Source of the DNA: Pontibaca methylaminivorans
GTDB lineage: Bacteria; Pseudomonadota; Alphaproteobacteria; Rhodobacterales; Rhodobacteraceae
NCBI RefSeq assembly: GCF_900156525.1
Contig: NZ_FTPS01000001.1
Span: 868,001-932,000, forward strand
DNA length: 64,000 nt
Reading direction: 5' to 3'
Shown: piece by piece, positions 20,792-32,077 of the stretch
Position numbering within the stretch: position 1 is the stretch's first letter
Layout: each line of letters starts with the position of its first letter
The notes under the pieces: generated by a model
The model's input: only the letters and a program-made list of their open reading frames with translations
The model's database searches: none
What the model was told of the DNA's origin: nothing
Made by a program: the position numbers and the translations under genes

Positions 20792-21448
20792 ATGCTGCTT
20801 GAGATCCAGTCCCTCACCAAGCGCTATCCCGGCAGCGACGGCGCCCGCCCGGTGCTGCGGGATGTGTCCCTGTCGCTCGACGCGGGCGAGACGCTTGCGC
20901 TGACCGGCGAAAGCGGCAGCGGCAAAAGCACGCTTCTGCACCTGATCGGGGCGCTTGACGACTTTGACGCGGGCGAGATCCGGCTTGCCGGTCAGGCCCT
21001 GTCCGGGCTGGGCGAATCCGCGCGCGCGGCGCTTCGGCGCGATGTGGTGGCGCTGGTATTCCAGCAGTTCAACCTTGTGCCGTCGCTGACCGTGGCACAG
21101 AACCTCGCCTTTCACGCACGGCTCGCCGGGCGGCTCGATGCGGCCTGGGTCCGGGAACTGACCGGGCGGCTCGGGCTCGATGGGCTGGAAACGCGCTGGC
21201 CCGAGCAGCTTTCGGGTGGACAGCAGCAGCGGGTGGCGATCGGGCGCGCGCTGGCCATGCGCCCCCGGCTCCTGCTTGCGGATGAACCGACGGGCAACCT
21301 CGACGAGGCCACGAGCGACATGGTGCTTTCGCTCATGCTCGATCTGGTGGAGCAAAGCGGCGCGGCGCTGTTTCTCGTCACCCATTCCGAACGTATCGCG
21401 GGCCGGGTCAGGCGGCGGGCGCATCTCTCGAACGGCACGATTGCATGA
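20792..21448 (+). CDS. ABC transporter ATP-binding protein (MacB/LolD type)
   Basis: 218-residue ATPase with Walker A GESGSGKS (39-46), Q loop (FQQFNLVPSLTVAQN), signature LSGGQQQRVAIGRAL, Walker B LLLADEPTGNLD and switch His in VTHSE. The family powers FtsX-type mechanotransmission or lipoprotein-handling systems rather than classical import. The stop overlaps the start of the permease gene by ATGA (21445-21448). With the permease and lipocalin it matches AttEFGH-type operons. Confidence 0.92.
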   Translation: MLLEIQSLTKRYPGSDGARPVLRDVSLSLDAGETLALTGESGSGKSTLLHLIGALDDFDAGEIRLAGQALSGLGESARAALRRDVVALVFQQFNLVPSLTVAQNLAFHARLAGRLDAAWVRELTGRLGLDGLETRWPEQLSGGQQQRVAIGRALAMRPRLLLADEPTGNLDEATSDMVLSLMLDLVEQSGAALFLVTHSERIAGRVRRRAHLSNGTIA

Positions 21449-23853
21449 ATGCTGCGGGTTTCATGGCGCTATTGTCGCACTGGCGCCGCCAGCCGGTTCA
21501 GCTTCTGACGCTGCTTGTCGGGCTCGCGCTCGCGACCGGGCTCTGGTCGGCGGTGCAGGCGATCAATGCCGAGGCCCGCGCGAGCTATGCGGCAGCCGAT
21601 GCGCAGCTCGGCCGCGCCGACTACCCGGCGCTGACCTCTGCCCGCGACCCGATTTCGCGCGATACCTATGTTGCCCTGCGCCGCGCGGGATGGAAGCTCG
21701 CCCCGGTGCTCGAAGGCCGGGTGCGGCTCGGAGCGGAGCGCGTCACGCTGGTCGGGGTCGATTTCCTGTCCTACCCGGTCCCGCCCGAGGCCGAGCCCGG
21801 CACGCCCGATATCACGCCCGAGCAGGTCTTTGCCGGCCCGGGCGTCCTGTTCGCGGCACCCGAAACCGCCGCACGACTTGCCGGCGCGCCGCAACTGCCG
21901 CCGCTCGTCCGCAGCGATGACCTGCCCGCCGGCATCGTCATGACCGACATCGCGGTGGCCGAGCGCCGGCTTGACCGCATAGGCGAAATCGACCGGATTC
22001 TCGTGCTGCCCGACCAGCCCATGGGGCTTGTGCCGCTGGCGGATCTTGCACCGGACCTCACCCTTTCACCGCCCAGACAGCAGACCGACATGGGGCAGCT
22101 GACCGACAGCTTTCACCTCAACCTCACCGCGTTCGGGCTGCTGGCGTTCGTGGTCGGGCTGTTCATCGTCCACGGCACCGTCGGGCTGGCCTTCGAACAG
22201 CGCCGCGCCATGTTCCGCACCCTGCGCGCGCTCGGCCTGCCGGTGTCGCGGCTGATGGTGCTGCTGCTGGCCGAACTGGGGCTGATCGCGCTCGTCGCCG
22301 GCGGGCTCGGCCTTGTGCTTGGCTATGTCGTCGCGGCAGCCCTTCTGCCCGATGTGGCCGCCACCTTGCGCGGGCTTTACGGCGCATCCGTGAGCGGGAG
22401 CCTGACGCTGCGCCCGCTCTGGGCGATAAGCGGCCTTGCCATCGCCGCGCTCGGGGCGGGCGTGGCCGGGGCACAGGGGGTCTGGCAGCTTCGCTCCATG
22501 CCGCTGCTGGCGGGCGGCCAGATCCGGGCCTGGGCCGGGCTTTCGGCGCGGCATGCCCGGCTGCTGGCCGGTGCCGGTGCCGCGCTGCTGCTCGCGGGGC
22601 TCGGAATGTTCCGGCTTTTCCCCGGCCTCATCGCCGGATTTGCGCTCATGGCAGGGATGATGCTCGGCGCGGCGCTGATGCTCCCGGTGCTGCTCGACGC
22701 GGCGCTCGCGCTTGCGCTGCGGCGCGCGCGCGGTCCCCTTGCACAGTGGTTCTGGGCCGACATGCGCGCCCAGCTTCCGGGGCTGTCGCTTGCGCTCATG
22801 GCGCTGCTGCTGGCGCTTGCGACCAACATCGGCGTTGGCACCATGGTGTCGAGCTTTCGCCTCACCTTCGTCGACTGGCTGGACCAGCGCCTGACGGCCG
22901 AGCTTTACGTCACCGCCCGCAACGATGAACAGGGCGCGGCCATCGAGCGCTGGCTGGCCGACCATACCGACCGCGTGCTGCCCATTCCGGGGATCGAAAC
23001 CACGGTCGCGGGCCGCAAGGGCGAGGTGTTCGGCATGCGGGTCGATGACACCTATCGCGACAACTGGCCCCTCATCGCCGCGATGCCGGAACTCTGGGAG
23101 CGGCTCGAATCGGGCGCGGGCGTCATGATCAACGAACAGCTTGCGCGGCGCGAAAATCTCTGGCCGGGCGCGCGCATCCCGATCGGGCCGGACTGGTCGC
23201 CAAGGGTCGCCGGCGTCTATGCCGATTACGGCAATCCCGAAGGGCAGGTCGTGGTCGGGCTCGACACCTTGCGCAGCCGCTTCGACGACGTGCCCCGCCG
23301 CGCGCTGAGCGTAAGGGTCGCGCCCGAACGTGTCGCCGAGGTGATCCGCGAGATTCATGACAGTTTCGATCTCCCCGCGGGCGCGGTGATCGACCAGAGC
23401 GGGGTCAAGGCGCGCTCGCTCGGCATCTTTGAAAAGACCTTCGTGATCACCGGGGCGCTCAATGTGCTGACGCTCGGCGTCGCCGCATTTGCGATCCTCA
23501 CGAGCCTGCTCACACTCTGGCGGATGCGCCTGCCCCATCTGGCCCCGGTCTGGGCGCTCGGGGTGACGCGGCGGCGCCTTGCGGCGCTTGAAATCCTGCG
23601 CTCGGCCGCATTGTCGGGCATGGTGGCGCTGATCGCGCTGCCGCTCGGGCTCATGCTTGCCTGGGTGCTGCTTGCGGTGATCAACACGCGTGCCTTCGGC
23701 TGGCGCCTGCCGATGTATCTGTTCCCCGGGCAATGGCTGCTGCTTGGCGTGCTCGCCGTCCTTGCCGGTGCCCTGGCCGCGGTCCTGCCCGCACGCCGGT
23801 TGCACCGTTTCCCGCCCGCCGATCTGGTCAAGGTCTTTGTCAATGAACGCTAG
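21445..23853 (+). CDS. FtsX-like ABC transporter permease
   Basis: 802-residue inner-membrane protein with a helix near the N terminus, a large periplasmic segment, then two groups of helices (about 215-480 and 670-800) separated by a second extracytoplasmic domain. This is a double-FtsX architecture, so one chain supplies both permease halves where AttF and AttG are separate in some bacteria. The C terminus (ARRLHRFPPADLVKVF) is typical of FtsX repeats. It is translationally coupled to the ATPase and overlaps the lipocalin gene by 11 bp. Confidence 0.88.
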   Translation: MNAAGFMALLSHWRRQPVQLLTLLVGLALATGLWSAVQAINAEARASYAAADAQLGRADYPALTSARDPISRDTYVALRRAGWKLAPVLEGRVRLGAERVTLVGVDFLSYPVPPEAEPGTPDITPEQVFAGPGVLFAAPETAARLAGAPQLPPLVRSDDLPAGIVMTDIAVAERRLDRIGEIDRILVLPDQPMGLVPLADLAPDLTLSPPRQQTDMGQLTDSFHLNLTAFGLLAFVVGLFIVHGTVGLAFEQRRAMFRTLRALGLPVSRLMVLLLAELGLIALVAGGLGLVLGYVVAAALLPDVAATLRGLYGASVSGSLTLRPLWAISGLAIAALGAGVAGAQGVWQLRSMPLLAGGQIRAWAGLSARHARLLAGAGAALLLAGLGMFRLFPGLIAGFALMAGMMLGAALMLPVLLDAALALALRRARGPLAQWFWADMRAQLPGLSLALMALLLALATNIGVGTMVSSFRLTFVDWLDQRLTAELYVTARNDEQGAAIERWLADHTDRVLPIPGIETTVAGRKGEVFGMRVDDTYRDNWPLIAAMPELWERLESGAGVMINEQLARRENLWPGARIPIGPDWSPRVAGVYADYGNPEGQVVVGLDTLRSRFDDVPRRALSVRVAPERVAEVIREIHDSFDLPAGAVIDQSGVKARSLGIFEKTFVITGALNVLTLGVAAFAILTSLLTLWRMRLPHLAPVWALGVTRRRLAALEILRSAALSGMVALIALPLGLMLAWVLLAVINTRAFGWRLPMYLFPGQWLLLGVLAVLAGALAAVLPARRLHRFPPADLVKVFVNER

Positions 23854-24895
23854 GTTTCTTTCGCTGCTGCTCTGCCTGCTTGCAGGCGCGGCCCAGGGTC
23901 AGGGTTTCGCCGGGCTCGGCACCACGGCCGAGGGCTTCGCCATTCCGCAGCGGGGTCACATGCTGACCTTTCCGACGGACCACGGCGCCCACCCCGAATT
24001 CCGCATCGAGTGGTGGTATCTGACCGCGACGCTCGACGGCGAGGACGGGCGGCAATACGGTGTGCAATGGACCCTGTTCCGCTCGGCCCTTGCGCCGGAT
24101 CCGGGTGACAACGGCTGGGCGACGCCGCAGCTCTGGATGGCGCATGCGGCGCTGACCACACCCGAAACCCACCATTTCGACGAGCGCCTCGCCCGCGGCG
24201 GCATCGGCGAGGCCGGGGTGACGGCGGCCCCCTTCCATGCCTTCATCGACAACTGGGACATGAAGGGCGAGGCCGGCAAGGGCATCTCGACCCTTGACCT
24301 GCGCGCAAGCGGTCCCGATTTCGCCTATGACCTGCAGCTTTCGGCCACGCTCCCGCTCGTCCTCCATGGCGAGGGGGGCTATTCGGTGAAATCCCCCGCC
24401 GGACAGGCCAGCCACTACTATTCGCAACCCTCCTACGAGGTCACCGGCACGATCACCCTGCCCGACGAACGGGTCGTGGCGGTTACCGGGCAGGGCTGGC
24501 TCGACCGCGAATGGTCCAGCCAGCCGCTCGCCGAGGATCAGAGCGGCTGGGACTGGTTCTCGCTTTCCTTCGAGTCGGGGGCGCGCATGATGGGCTTCCG
24601 GCTGCGGGACCGGGGCGCGGGCTTTACCGCCGCCACATGGATCGCGGCGGACGGGACGGCAAGCACGCTTGACGACAACTCCCTGCGCCTCACACCGCTC
24701 GCGACGGCGGAGGTGGCCGGGCGCAAGGTGCCGGTGCGCTGGCGGGTCGAACTGCCCGCGCGGAACCTCGACGTGACCGTAAGCGCACTCAATCCCGACG
24801 CCTGGATGGGAACGTCGTTTCCCTACTGGGAGGGGCCGGTCAACGTCACCGGCAGCCACGGGGGCCGCGGCTACCTGGAAATGACCGGTTATTGA
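23843..24895 (+). CDS. AttH/CrtC-like lipocalin domain protein
   Basis: 350-residue exported protein with a signal peptide (residues 1-19, cleavage near AQG). The mature chain is an AttH-type double lipocalin (PF07143): FRIEWWYLTATL and GQGWLDREWSSQPL are family hallmarks, and PFHAFIDNWDM is also conserved. Carotenoid hydratase CrtC shares the fold. Encoded with the ATPase and FtsX permease, it is probably the periplasmic partner that binds a hydrophobic ligand carried by the transporter (inference). Confidence 0.85.
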   Translation: MNARFLSLLLCLLAGAAQGQGFAGLGTTAEGFAIPQRGHMLTFPTDHGAHPEFRIEWWYLTATLDGEDGRQYGVQWTLFRSALAPDPGDNGWATPQLWMAHAALTTPETHHFDERLARGGIGEAGVTAAPFHAFIDNWDMKGEAGKGISTLDLRASGPDFAYDLQLSATLPLVLHGEGGYSVKSPAGQASHYYSQPSYEVTGTITLPDERVVAVTGQGWLDREWSSQPLAEDQSGWDWFSLSFESGARMMGFRLRDRGAGFTAATWIAADGTASTLDDNSLRLTPLATAEVAGRKVPVRWRVELPARNLDVTVSALNPDAWMGTSFPYWEGPVNVTGSHGGRGYLEMTGY

Positions 24896-24901
24896 ACGCC
24901 C

Positions 24902-26644
<1,743 letters not shown>

Positions 26645-28693
26645 ATGGGCAAGGATCCCCTCGTCATCTTCACCCCTTCCGGCCGGCGCGGGCATGTCGC
26701 GCCCGGAACGCCGGTGCTGACGGCGGCGCGCCAGCTCGGCGTCGATCTCGATTCGGTCTGCGGCGGGCGCGGCATCTGCTCGCGCTGCCAGATCACCCCC
26801 GCCTACGGAGAGTTTCCCAAACACGGCATCACCGTGCATGACGACGCGCTCTCGGAGTGGAACGCGGTGGAGCAGCGCTACGAGGACAAGCGCGGGCTGA
26901 AACCCGGGCGCCGCCTCGGCTGCCAGGCGCAGGTCATGGGCGATGTGGTGATCGATGTGCCCCCCGAAAGCCAGGTGCACCGCCAGGTCGTGCGCAAACG
27001 CGCCGAGGCCCGCGATATCGTCATGAACCCGGCGGTGCGGCTTTATTATGTCGAGGTGGCCGAACCCGACATGGCGCACCCCTCGGGCGATTTCGAACGT
27101 CTGCGCTCGGCGCTGGCGGAACAGTGGGATCTGCCCGGCGTGCATATCGACCTGCCGGTGCTCAGCGACATGCAGCCGATCCTGCGCAAGGGCGAGTGGA
27201 AGGTCACCTGCGCGGTGCATCTCGGCGACGCGGCCGCCCCGCCCCGGATCATGCGGATCTGGCCCGGGTTCCACGAAGACCGCATCTTCGGACTCGCGGT
27301 CGATATCGGCTCGACCACCATCGCCGCCCATCTCTGCGACCTGCAAAGCGGAGAGGTCGTCGCCTCCTCGGGCATGATGAACCCGCAGATTCGCTTCGGC
27401 GAGGATCTGATGAGCCGGGTCAGCTACGGCATGCTGAACAAGGGCGGCGCAGGCGAGATGACCGCTGCCCTGCGCGAGGGGCTGAACGCCCTGTTCACAG
27501 AGGTCGCAAGGGAAGGCGGCGCCGAGACCGATCACATTCTCGATGCCGTCTTCGTCTGCAACCCGGTGATCCACCATCTGTTCCTCGGCATCGACCCGGT
27601 CGAGCTCGGCCAGGCGCCCTTCGCTCTTGCCTCCGCCGGCGCGATGAATCTCATGGCGCGCGACCTTGACCTGACGGTGCTGCCACCGGCGGCACGGGTC
27701 TATGTCCTGCCCTGCATCGCCGGACATGTGGGCGCGGATGCGGCGGCGGTCACCCTGTCCGAGGCGCCGGACAAGTCCGAGGACCTGGTGCTCCTGGTCG
27801 ATGTCGGCACCAATGCCGAGATCCAGCTTGGCAACCGCACCCGCGTGCTGGCCTGTTCCTCCCCGACCGGCCCGGCTTTCGAGGGGGCGCAGATCTCGTC
27901 GGGCCAGCGCGCCGCGCCGGGCGCGATCGAACGGGTCGAGATCGACCCGGCCACCAAGGAGCCCCGCTTCAAGGTGATCGGCTGCGATCTCTGGTCGGAC
28001 GATCCGGGCTTTGCCGCCGCGACCCGCGCAAGCGGCATCACCGGGATCTGCGGCTCCGGCATCATCGAGATCATCGCCGAGATGCGCGCGGCCGGGATCG
28101 TCGATGCCTCGGGCCTGATCGGATCGGCCGAACAGACCGGCAGCAGCCGCTGCTTTCTCGACGGGCGCACCCATTCCTACCTGGTCTGGGACGACAGCGC
28201 CCAGGGCGGCCCCCGCATCACCGTCACCAACCGCGACATCCGCGCAATCCAGATGGCCAAGGCGGCGCTGTTTTCCGGGGCGCGGCTGCTCATGGACCGT
28301 TTCGGCGTGGACCGCGTGGACCGGATCGTGCTGGCCGGGGCCTTCGGCGCCCATATCAGCCCGAAACACGCCATGATCCTCGGCATGATCCCGGATGCCC
28401 CGCTCGACAAGGTGACTTCGGCCGGGAACGCCGCCGGGACCGGCGCCCGCATCGCCCTGCTGAACCGCGACGCCCGGGCCGAAATCGAACGCACCGTGCA
28501 CGAGATCCACAAGGTGGAAACCGCCGTCGAGCCCCGCTTTCAGGAGCATTTCGTCAATGCCTCGGCCATCCCGAACGCGGTCGAAGCCTTCCCCGAACTG
28601 GCGAAAATCGTGACCCTGCCCGACGTATCCTTCAACCAGCAGGACGAAGAAGCGGGCGAGGGCGCGCATCGCCGGCGGCGCCGGCGGCGCTGA
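26645..28693 (+). CDS. ASKHA corrinoid-activation protein with N-terminal [2Fe-2S] domain (RamA/AcsV-like, DUF4445)
   Basis: 682 residues. The N terminus is a plant-type ferredoxin domain with Cys39, 45, 48 and 93. A linker domain and a C-terminal ASKHA ATPase domain follow (GLAVDIGSTTIAAHL, LLVDVGTNAEIQLG, CGSGIIE, VLAGAFGAHISP). This family reductively reactivates Co(II)-corrinoid proteins using ATP in methyltransferase systems. It would service the system that includes mtgA and metF at 13-15 kb, although it is encoded 11 kb away. The C terminus is a short run of Arg. Confidence 0.85.
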   Translation: MGKDPLVIFTPSGRRGHVAPGTPVLTAARQLGVDLDSVCGGRGICSRCQITPAYGEFPKHGITVHDDALSEWNAVEQRYEDKRGLKPGRRLGCQAQVMGDVVIDVPPESQVHRQVVRKRAEARDIVMNPAVRLYYVEVAEPDMAHPSGDFERLRSALAEQWDLPGVHIDLPVLSDMQPILRKGEWKVTCAVHLGDAAAPPRIMRIWPGFHEDRIFGLAVDIGSTTIAAHLCDLQSGEVVASSGMMNPQIRFGEDLMSRVSYGMLNKGGAGEMTAALREGLNALFTEVAREGGAETDHILDAVFVCNPVIHHLFLGIDPVELGQAPFALASAGAMNLMARDLDLTVLPPAARVYVLPCIAGHVGADAAAVTLSEAPDKSEDLVLLVDVGTNAEIQLGNRTRVLACSSPTGPAFEGAQISSGQRAAPGAIERVEIDPATKEPRFKVIGCDLWSDDPGFAAATRASGITGICGSGIIEIIAEMRAAGIVDASGLIGSAEQTGSSRCFLDGRTHSYLVWDDSAQGGPRITVTNRDIRAIQMAKAALFSGARLLMDRFGVDRVDRIVLAGAFGAHISPKHAMILGMIPDAPLDKVTSAGNAAGTGARIALLNRDARAEIERTVHEIHKVETAVEPRFQEHFVNASAIPNAVEAFPELAKIVTLPDVSFNQQDEEAGEGAHRRRRRRR

Positions 28694-28696
28694 CCG

Positions 28697-29620
28697 TCAC
28701 CTGCGGGCGGCGCCGCGCCCGAAATCGGGCGAATCCGTATCCTGCCCGGCCTCGATGATTCCGCGGCGGATCGCCCGGGTGCGGGTGAAATAGGCATGCA
28801 GGTGGTCGCCGTCGCCGGTGCGGATCGCCCGCTGCAGCGCAAAAAGCTCTTCGGTGAAACGCCCGAGAATCTCGAGCGTCGCATCCTTGTTGGCCAGGAA
28901 CACGTCACGCCACATGGTCGGATCGCTTGCGGCGATGCGGGTGAAATCGCGGAATCCGGCCGCCGAATACTTGATTACCTCGCTGTCGGTTACCCGACGC
29001 AGATCATCCGCGACCCCGACCATCGTATAGGCGATGAGATGGGGCGCATGGCTCGTCACCGCGAGCACAAGGTCATGATGCTCGGCGCTCATGCAGTCCA
29101 CATTCGCCCCGAGCGCCTCCCAGAAGGCGCGCAGACGCGCAACCGGCTCGGGGTCCGTGTCTTGGGTCGGCACGATCAGGCACCAGCGATTGTCGAACAG
29201 CTCGGCAAAGCCGCTTTCGGGGCCCGAATGCTCGGTCCCGGCAAGCGGATGGGCGGGAACGAAATGCACCGCCCCGGGCAGATGCGGCGCGACCGCCGCG
29301 ATCACCGCCCCCTTGACCGAACCGACATCGGTGAGCGTGGCGCCCGCCTTCAGCACCGGCGCGATCTCGGCCGCGACCAGTCCCATCGCCCCGACCGGAA
29401 CGCAGAGCACCACGAGATCGGCCCCTTCGGCCGCCTCGGCCGCGCTCTCGCAGATGTGATCGCAAAGCCCGATCCGGCGCGCGGTCTCGCGCGTGGCTCG
29501 CGTGCGGGCGTAGCCCGTGACCTCGCCCGCCACCCCGGCCCGGCGCATGGCCCAGAACATCGACGAGGCGATCAGCCCGAGCCCGATCAGCGCCACCCGC
29601 CCGTAGATCGGGCCGCTCAT
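28697..29620 (-). CDS. tyrA: Prephenate/arogenate dehydrogenase
   Basis: 307-residue NAD(P)-dependent enzyme of tyrosine synthesis. Rossmann motif GLGLIASSM near the N terminus, then DVGSVKG, the substrate-binding [13 protein letters not shown] segment and SHAPHLIAY. No chorismate mutase or ACT domain, so it is the monofunctional form. Start 29620 overlaps the hisC stop (29617-29620), giving coupled translation. hisC-tyrA pairing suggests the aminotransferase may also act on aromatic substrates. Confidence 0.93.
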   Translation of the reverse strand: MSGPIYGRVALIGLGLIASSMFWAMRRAGVAGEVTGYARTRATRETARRIGLCDHICESAAEAAEGADLVVLCVPVGAMGLVAAEIAPVLKAGATLTDVGSVKGAVIAAVAPHLPGAVHFVPAHPLAGTEHSGPESGFAELFDNRWCLIVPTQDTDPEPVARLRAFWEALGANVDCMSAEHHDLVLAVTSHAPHLIAYTMVGVADDLRRVTDSEVIKYSAAGFRDFTRIAASDPTMWRDVFLANKDATLEILGRFTEELFALQRAIRTGDGDHLHAYFTRTRAIRRGIIEAGQDTDSPDFGRGAARR

Positions 29621-30714
29621 GCGCTCCACTCTCCACCGGTCTCCCTGAATTCCCGGATCGCGACGGCAATCCGACGGCAGGCGCTCTCGTCCCCGATGGT
29701 GATGCGCAGCGCCGCGGGCAGACCGTAGCCCGCCACCCGGCGCACGATCAGCCCCCGGCTCTGCAGATGCAGGTCGCAGGCCTCGGCCTCGGCCCGGCTG
29801 CCGAAACGCGCAAGGATGAAATTCGCGCGCGATTCATCCGAAGGCACCCCGATCTCCGCCAGCGCCTCCGACAGCCAGCCGCGCCAGCGCGCATTCTCCG
29901 CCCGGCAATGCTCCGTATACTCCACATCCGCAAGCGCCGCCTGCGCCGCCGCAAGCGCGACTGACGAGACGTTGAACGGACCCCGCAGCCGGTTCAGCAC
30001 GTCGATGACGGCCTCCGGCGCATAGGCCCAGCCGATCCGCAGCCCGCCAAGCCCGTAAAGCTTGGAAAAGCTGCGCGTCATGACCACGTTCCCGCGCCCG
30101 GACACGAGCGAGGCCCCGCCGTCGAACCCTTCGACATATTCCGCATAGGCCCCGTCCAGAACCAGGAGCGCCTGCGCCGGAATCCCCTCCGCCAGCCGCG
30201 CCACCTCCTCCTCGCCGATCATCGTGCCGGTCGGGTTGTTCGGATTGGCGATGAACACAAGGCGCGTGCGCGGCGTGCACCCGGCCAGCAGCGCATCGAC
30301 GTCGGTCACCCGCTCGCGCTCGGTCACCTCGACCGGGCGCGCCCCGACCGCCTGGGCCGATATGCGATACATGGAAAACCCGTGCTCGGTGAACAGGACC
30401 TCGTCGCCCGGCCCGGCATAGGCGCGGCAGAGCAGCGAAATGATCTCGTCGCTTCCCGCGCCGCAGATGATCCGCCCGGGTTCGAGCCCATGGGCCGCGC
30501 CCAGCGCCGCGCGCAGCGGCGCATGGTCGCTCGAGGGATAGCGATGGCTCTGCGGCGCCAGGTCCCGCATCGCCTCGATGGCGCGCGGGCTCGGCCCGAA
30601 CGGGTTCTCGTTCGACGAAAGCTTGACCGCATCCTCGACCCCGGCCACCCGGGCCGCGCCGCCCTGGTAGGGCGCAATATCCATGATCCCGGAGCGGGGC
30701 ATTATCCTGTTCAT
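29617..30714 (-). CDS. hisC: Histidinol-phosphate aminotransferase (HisC type)
   Basis: 365-residue fold-type I PLP enzyme. [10 protein letters not shown] at the N terminus, [12 protein letters not shown], and the PLP-binding lysine in [10 protein letters not shown] (Lys218) match HisC. It converts imidazole acetol-phosphate to histidinol phosphate; homologues next to tyrA often also transaminate aromatic keto acids. An AAGGAGAG ribosome site precedes the ATG. First gene of a two-gene operon with tyrA. Confidence 0.93.
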   Translation of the reverse strand: MNRIMPRSGIMDIAPYQGGAARVAGVEDAVKLSSNENPFGPSPRAIEAMRDLAPQSHRYPSSDHAPLRAALGAAHGLEPGRIICGAGSDEIISLLCRAYAGPGDEVLFTEHGFSMYRISAQAVGARPVEVTERERVTDVDALLAGCTPRTRLVFIANPNNPTGTMIGEEEVARLAEGIPAQALLVLDGAYAEYVEGFDGGASLVSGRGNVVMTRSFSKLYGLGGLRIGWAYAPEAVIDVLNRLRGPFNVSSVALAAAQAALADVEYTEHCRAENARWRGWLSEALAEIGVPSDESRANFILARFGSRAEAEACDLHLQSRGLIVRRVAGYGLPAALRITIGDESACRRIAVAIREFRETGGEWSA

Positions 30715-30798
30715 CGCATGCTCTCCTTGCCCGCGCCTTCATAGCCGTGCCGGCCGGCGCTGAAAAGCATTCATGGCCATTCCCCGGCCAGAGGTCTT

Positions 30799-30843
30799 CT
30801 TCTGGCGGGAAATATCCCGGGGGTGTGGGGGCAGCGCCCCCAC
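30799..30843 (+). repeat. Intergenic repeat motif copy 2 with hairpin
   Basis: The core CTTCTGGCGGGAAATATCCC (30799-30818) matches the motif near guaB. It is followed by a perfect hairpin, GTGGGGGC-AGC-GCCCCCAC (30825-30843). It sits in the 236-bp gap between the ibpA-type gene and hisC. No T run follows on either strand, so a simple terminator is doubtful. From memory, similar GGGGGTNTGGGGGC elements are common between genes in Rhodobacterales. Confidence 0.6.
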
Positions 30844-30950
30844 AAGGAAGACCACAAGAAAGGCCCGGCAAATCCTTGCCGGGCCGGCCTGCGGCGGCGG
30901 CGGCGGCGCCCCGGGGCGGAGCCGTCACCTCTTCAGGCGCGAAACAGGGC

Positions 30951-31406
30951 TCAGTTCACCGACCCCGCGAGCGCCGGGCGCTCGCCGCTCGTGATCTCGA
31001 TACGGCGCGGCTTCAACGCCTCGGGCACTTCGCGTTTCAGGTCGATATGCAGCATGCCGTCCAGGTGGCTGGCGCCCATGACCCGGATGTGATCGGCAAG
31101 CTGGAACCGGCGCTCGAAGGCGCGGGTCGCGATGCCGCGGTGAAGATAGCTGCGCCCGTCCTCTTCCTCGGCCTTGCGGGCCGACACGACGAGGCTGTTT
31201 TCCTTCACCTCGACCGACAGGTCCGATTCGGCAAAGCCCGCGACGGCGATCGAGATGCGATAGGCATCGTCGGCGGTCTTTTCGATATTATAGGGCGGAT
31301 AACCCGACTGATGGCCGTCATTCGCCATCACCCGGTCCAGCATCTCGGCAATCTGGTCGAATCCGACGGTGGCCCGGTGCAGCGGGGAAAGATCAAAGCT
31401 TCGCAT
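30951..31406 (-). CDS. Small heat-shock protein (Hsp20/IbpA type)
   Basis: 151-residue ATP-independent chaperone. The N terminus MRSFDLSPLHRATVGFDQ closely matches IbpA, followed by an alpha-crystallin domain (about residues 32-125, with YNIEKT and ISIAVAGF) and the C-terminal IEI anchor (PRRIEIT). Two earlier in-frame ATGs exist at 31421 and 31415. The ATG at 31406 is preferred because it matches family N termini and has GAGGA 8 nt upstream. Probably heat-induced; see the hairpin at 31415. Confidence 0.93.
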   Translation of the reverse strand: MRSFDLSPLHRATVGFDQIAEMLDRVMANDGHQSGYPPYNIEKTADDAYRISIAVAGFAESDLSVEVKENSLVVSARKAEEEDGRSYLHRGIATRAFERRFQLADHIRVMGASHLDGMLHIDLKREVPEALKPRRIEITSGERPALAGSVN

Positions 31407-31414
31407 GTTCGTCA

Positions 31415-31429
31415 TCCTCATCTGAGCGA
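31415..31429 (-). promoter_or_regulatory. Possible ROSE-like RNA thermometer hairpin
   Basis: The transcript reads UCGCUCAGAUGAGGA. It folds into a short stem pairing CUC with GAG and UCGCU against the AGGA ribosome site, including a G opposite G. UYGCU facing AGGA is the core of ROSE thermometers, which are known upstream of small heat-shock genes in Proteobacteria. Further upstream CCGCC/GGCGG can form another stem. Folding was judged by eye only. Confidence 0.45.
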
Positions 31430-31597
31430 TTTACGAGTGTTTTGCCCTCCGCCATGCGGACGGGCGGCTCCGAACCGGGCCCCATGTCGTCATCGGCGGC
31501 CCGGCAAGGCTGAAATGGGAAGGAAGCGGATGGTTTCAAGATCCGCCGCATCCGCCGAAGCGCCTCACGGCCGCGAGCCGGAAATCCCGCTCCCGGA

Positions 31598-32068
31598 TCA
31601 GTTGCGGTGATAGGGTGTCCCCGCCAGGATCGTCGCGGCGCGGTAAAGCTGTTCGGACAGCATGACCCGCACCAGCATGTGCGGCCAGACCATCGCCCCG
31701 AGCGAAAGGGAGAAATCCGCGCCGTCGCGCAGCGCCGGGTCGAGCCCGTCGGCGCCGCCGATCAGCAGCGCAAGCTCCCCCCGCCCCTGATCGCGCCAGT
31801 CCGCGAGCCGCCCGGCAAGTGCCGGGGAGTCAAGCGTCCGGCCGCGTTCGTCCAGCACCATAATCAGCGCGCCGTCGGGAATCGCCCGCCGCAGCAGCGC
31901 GGCCTCGCCCGCCATGCCGCCGCCCTTGCGCTCGTCGACCTCGACCACCCGCGCCGGGCCAAGCCCGAGCAGACGGCCGGTGCGTTCAAAACGGGCCAGA
32001 TAATCGTCAACAAGGGCCTTTTCCGGCCCGGCCCGCAGCCTGCCGACCGCGCAGATCGTGACCCGCAC
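31598..32068 (-). CDS. rlmH: 23S rRNA (pseudouridine1915-N3)-methyltransferase RlmH
   Basis: 156-residue SPOUT methyltransferase that modifies pseudouridine 1915 of helix 69 on assembled 70S ribosomes. VLDERGRTLDSPALA, LLIGGADGLDP and the C-terminal MLSEQLYRAATILAGTPYHRN are near-universal RlmH signatures forming the trefoil knot. GTG start at 32068. It follows rsfS by 9 bp, the standard rsfS-rlmH operon. Confidence 0.97.
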   Translation of the reverse strand: MRVTICAVGRLRAGPEKALVDDYLARFERTGRLLGLGPARVVEVDERKGGGMAGEAALLRRAIPDGALIMVLDERGRTLDSPALAGRLADWRDQGRGELALLIGGADGLDPALRDGADFSLSLGAMVWPHMLVRVMLSEQLYRAATILAGTPYHRN

Positions 32069-32077
32069 CGGCCGGGC

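Noticed and set aside
20660-21424. Upstream extension of the small secreted-protein frame to 379 codons
   Set aside because: It runs antisense through the ABC ATPase gene; the signal peptide and ribosome site mark the true start near 20659.
24001-24895. AttH-like protein as a true carotenoid hydratase CrtC
   Set aside because: It has a signal peptide and is encoded with an ABC-FtsX system, with no carotenoid genes nearby; the lipocalin fold alone is shared.
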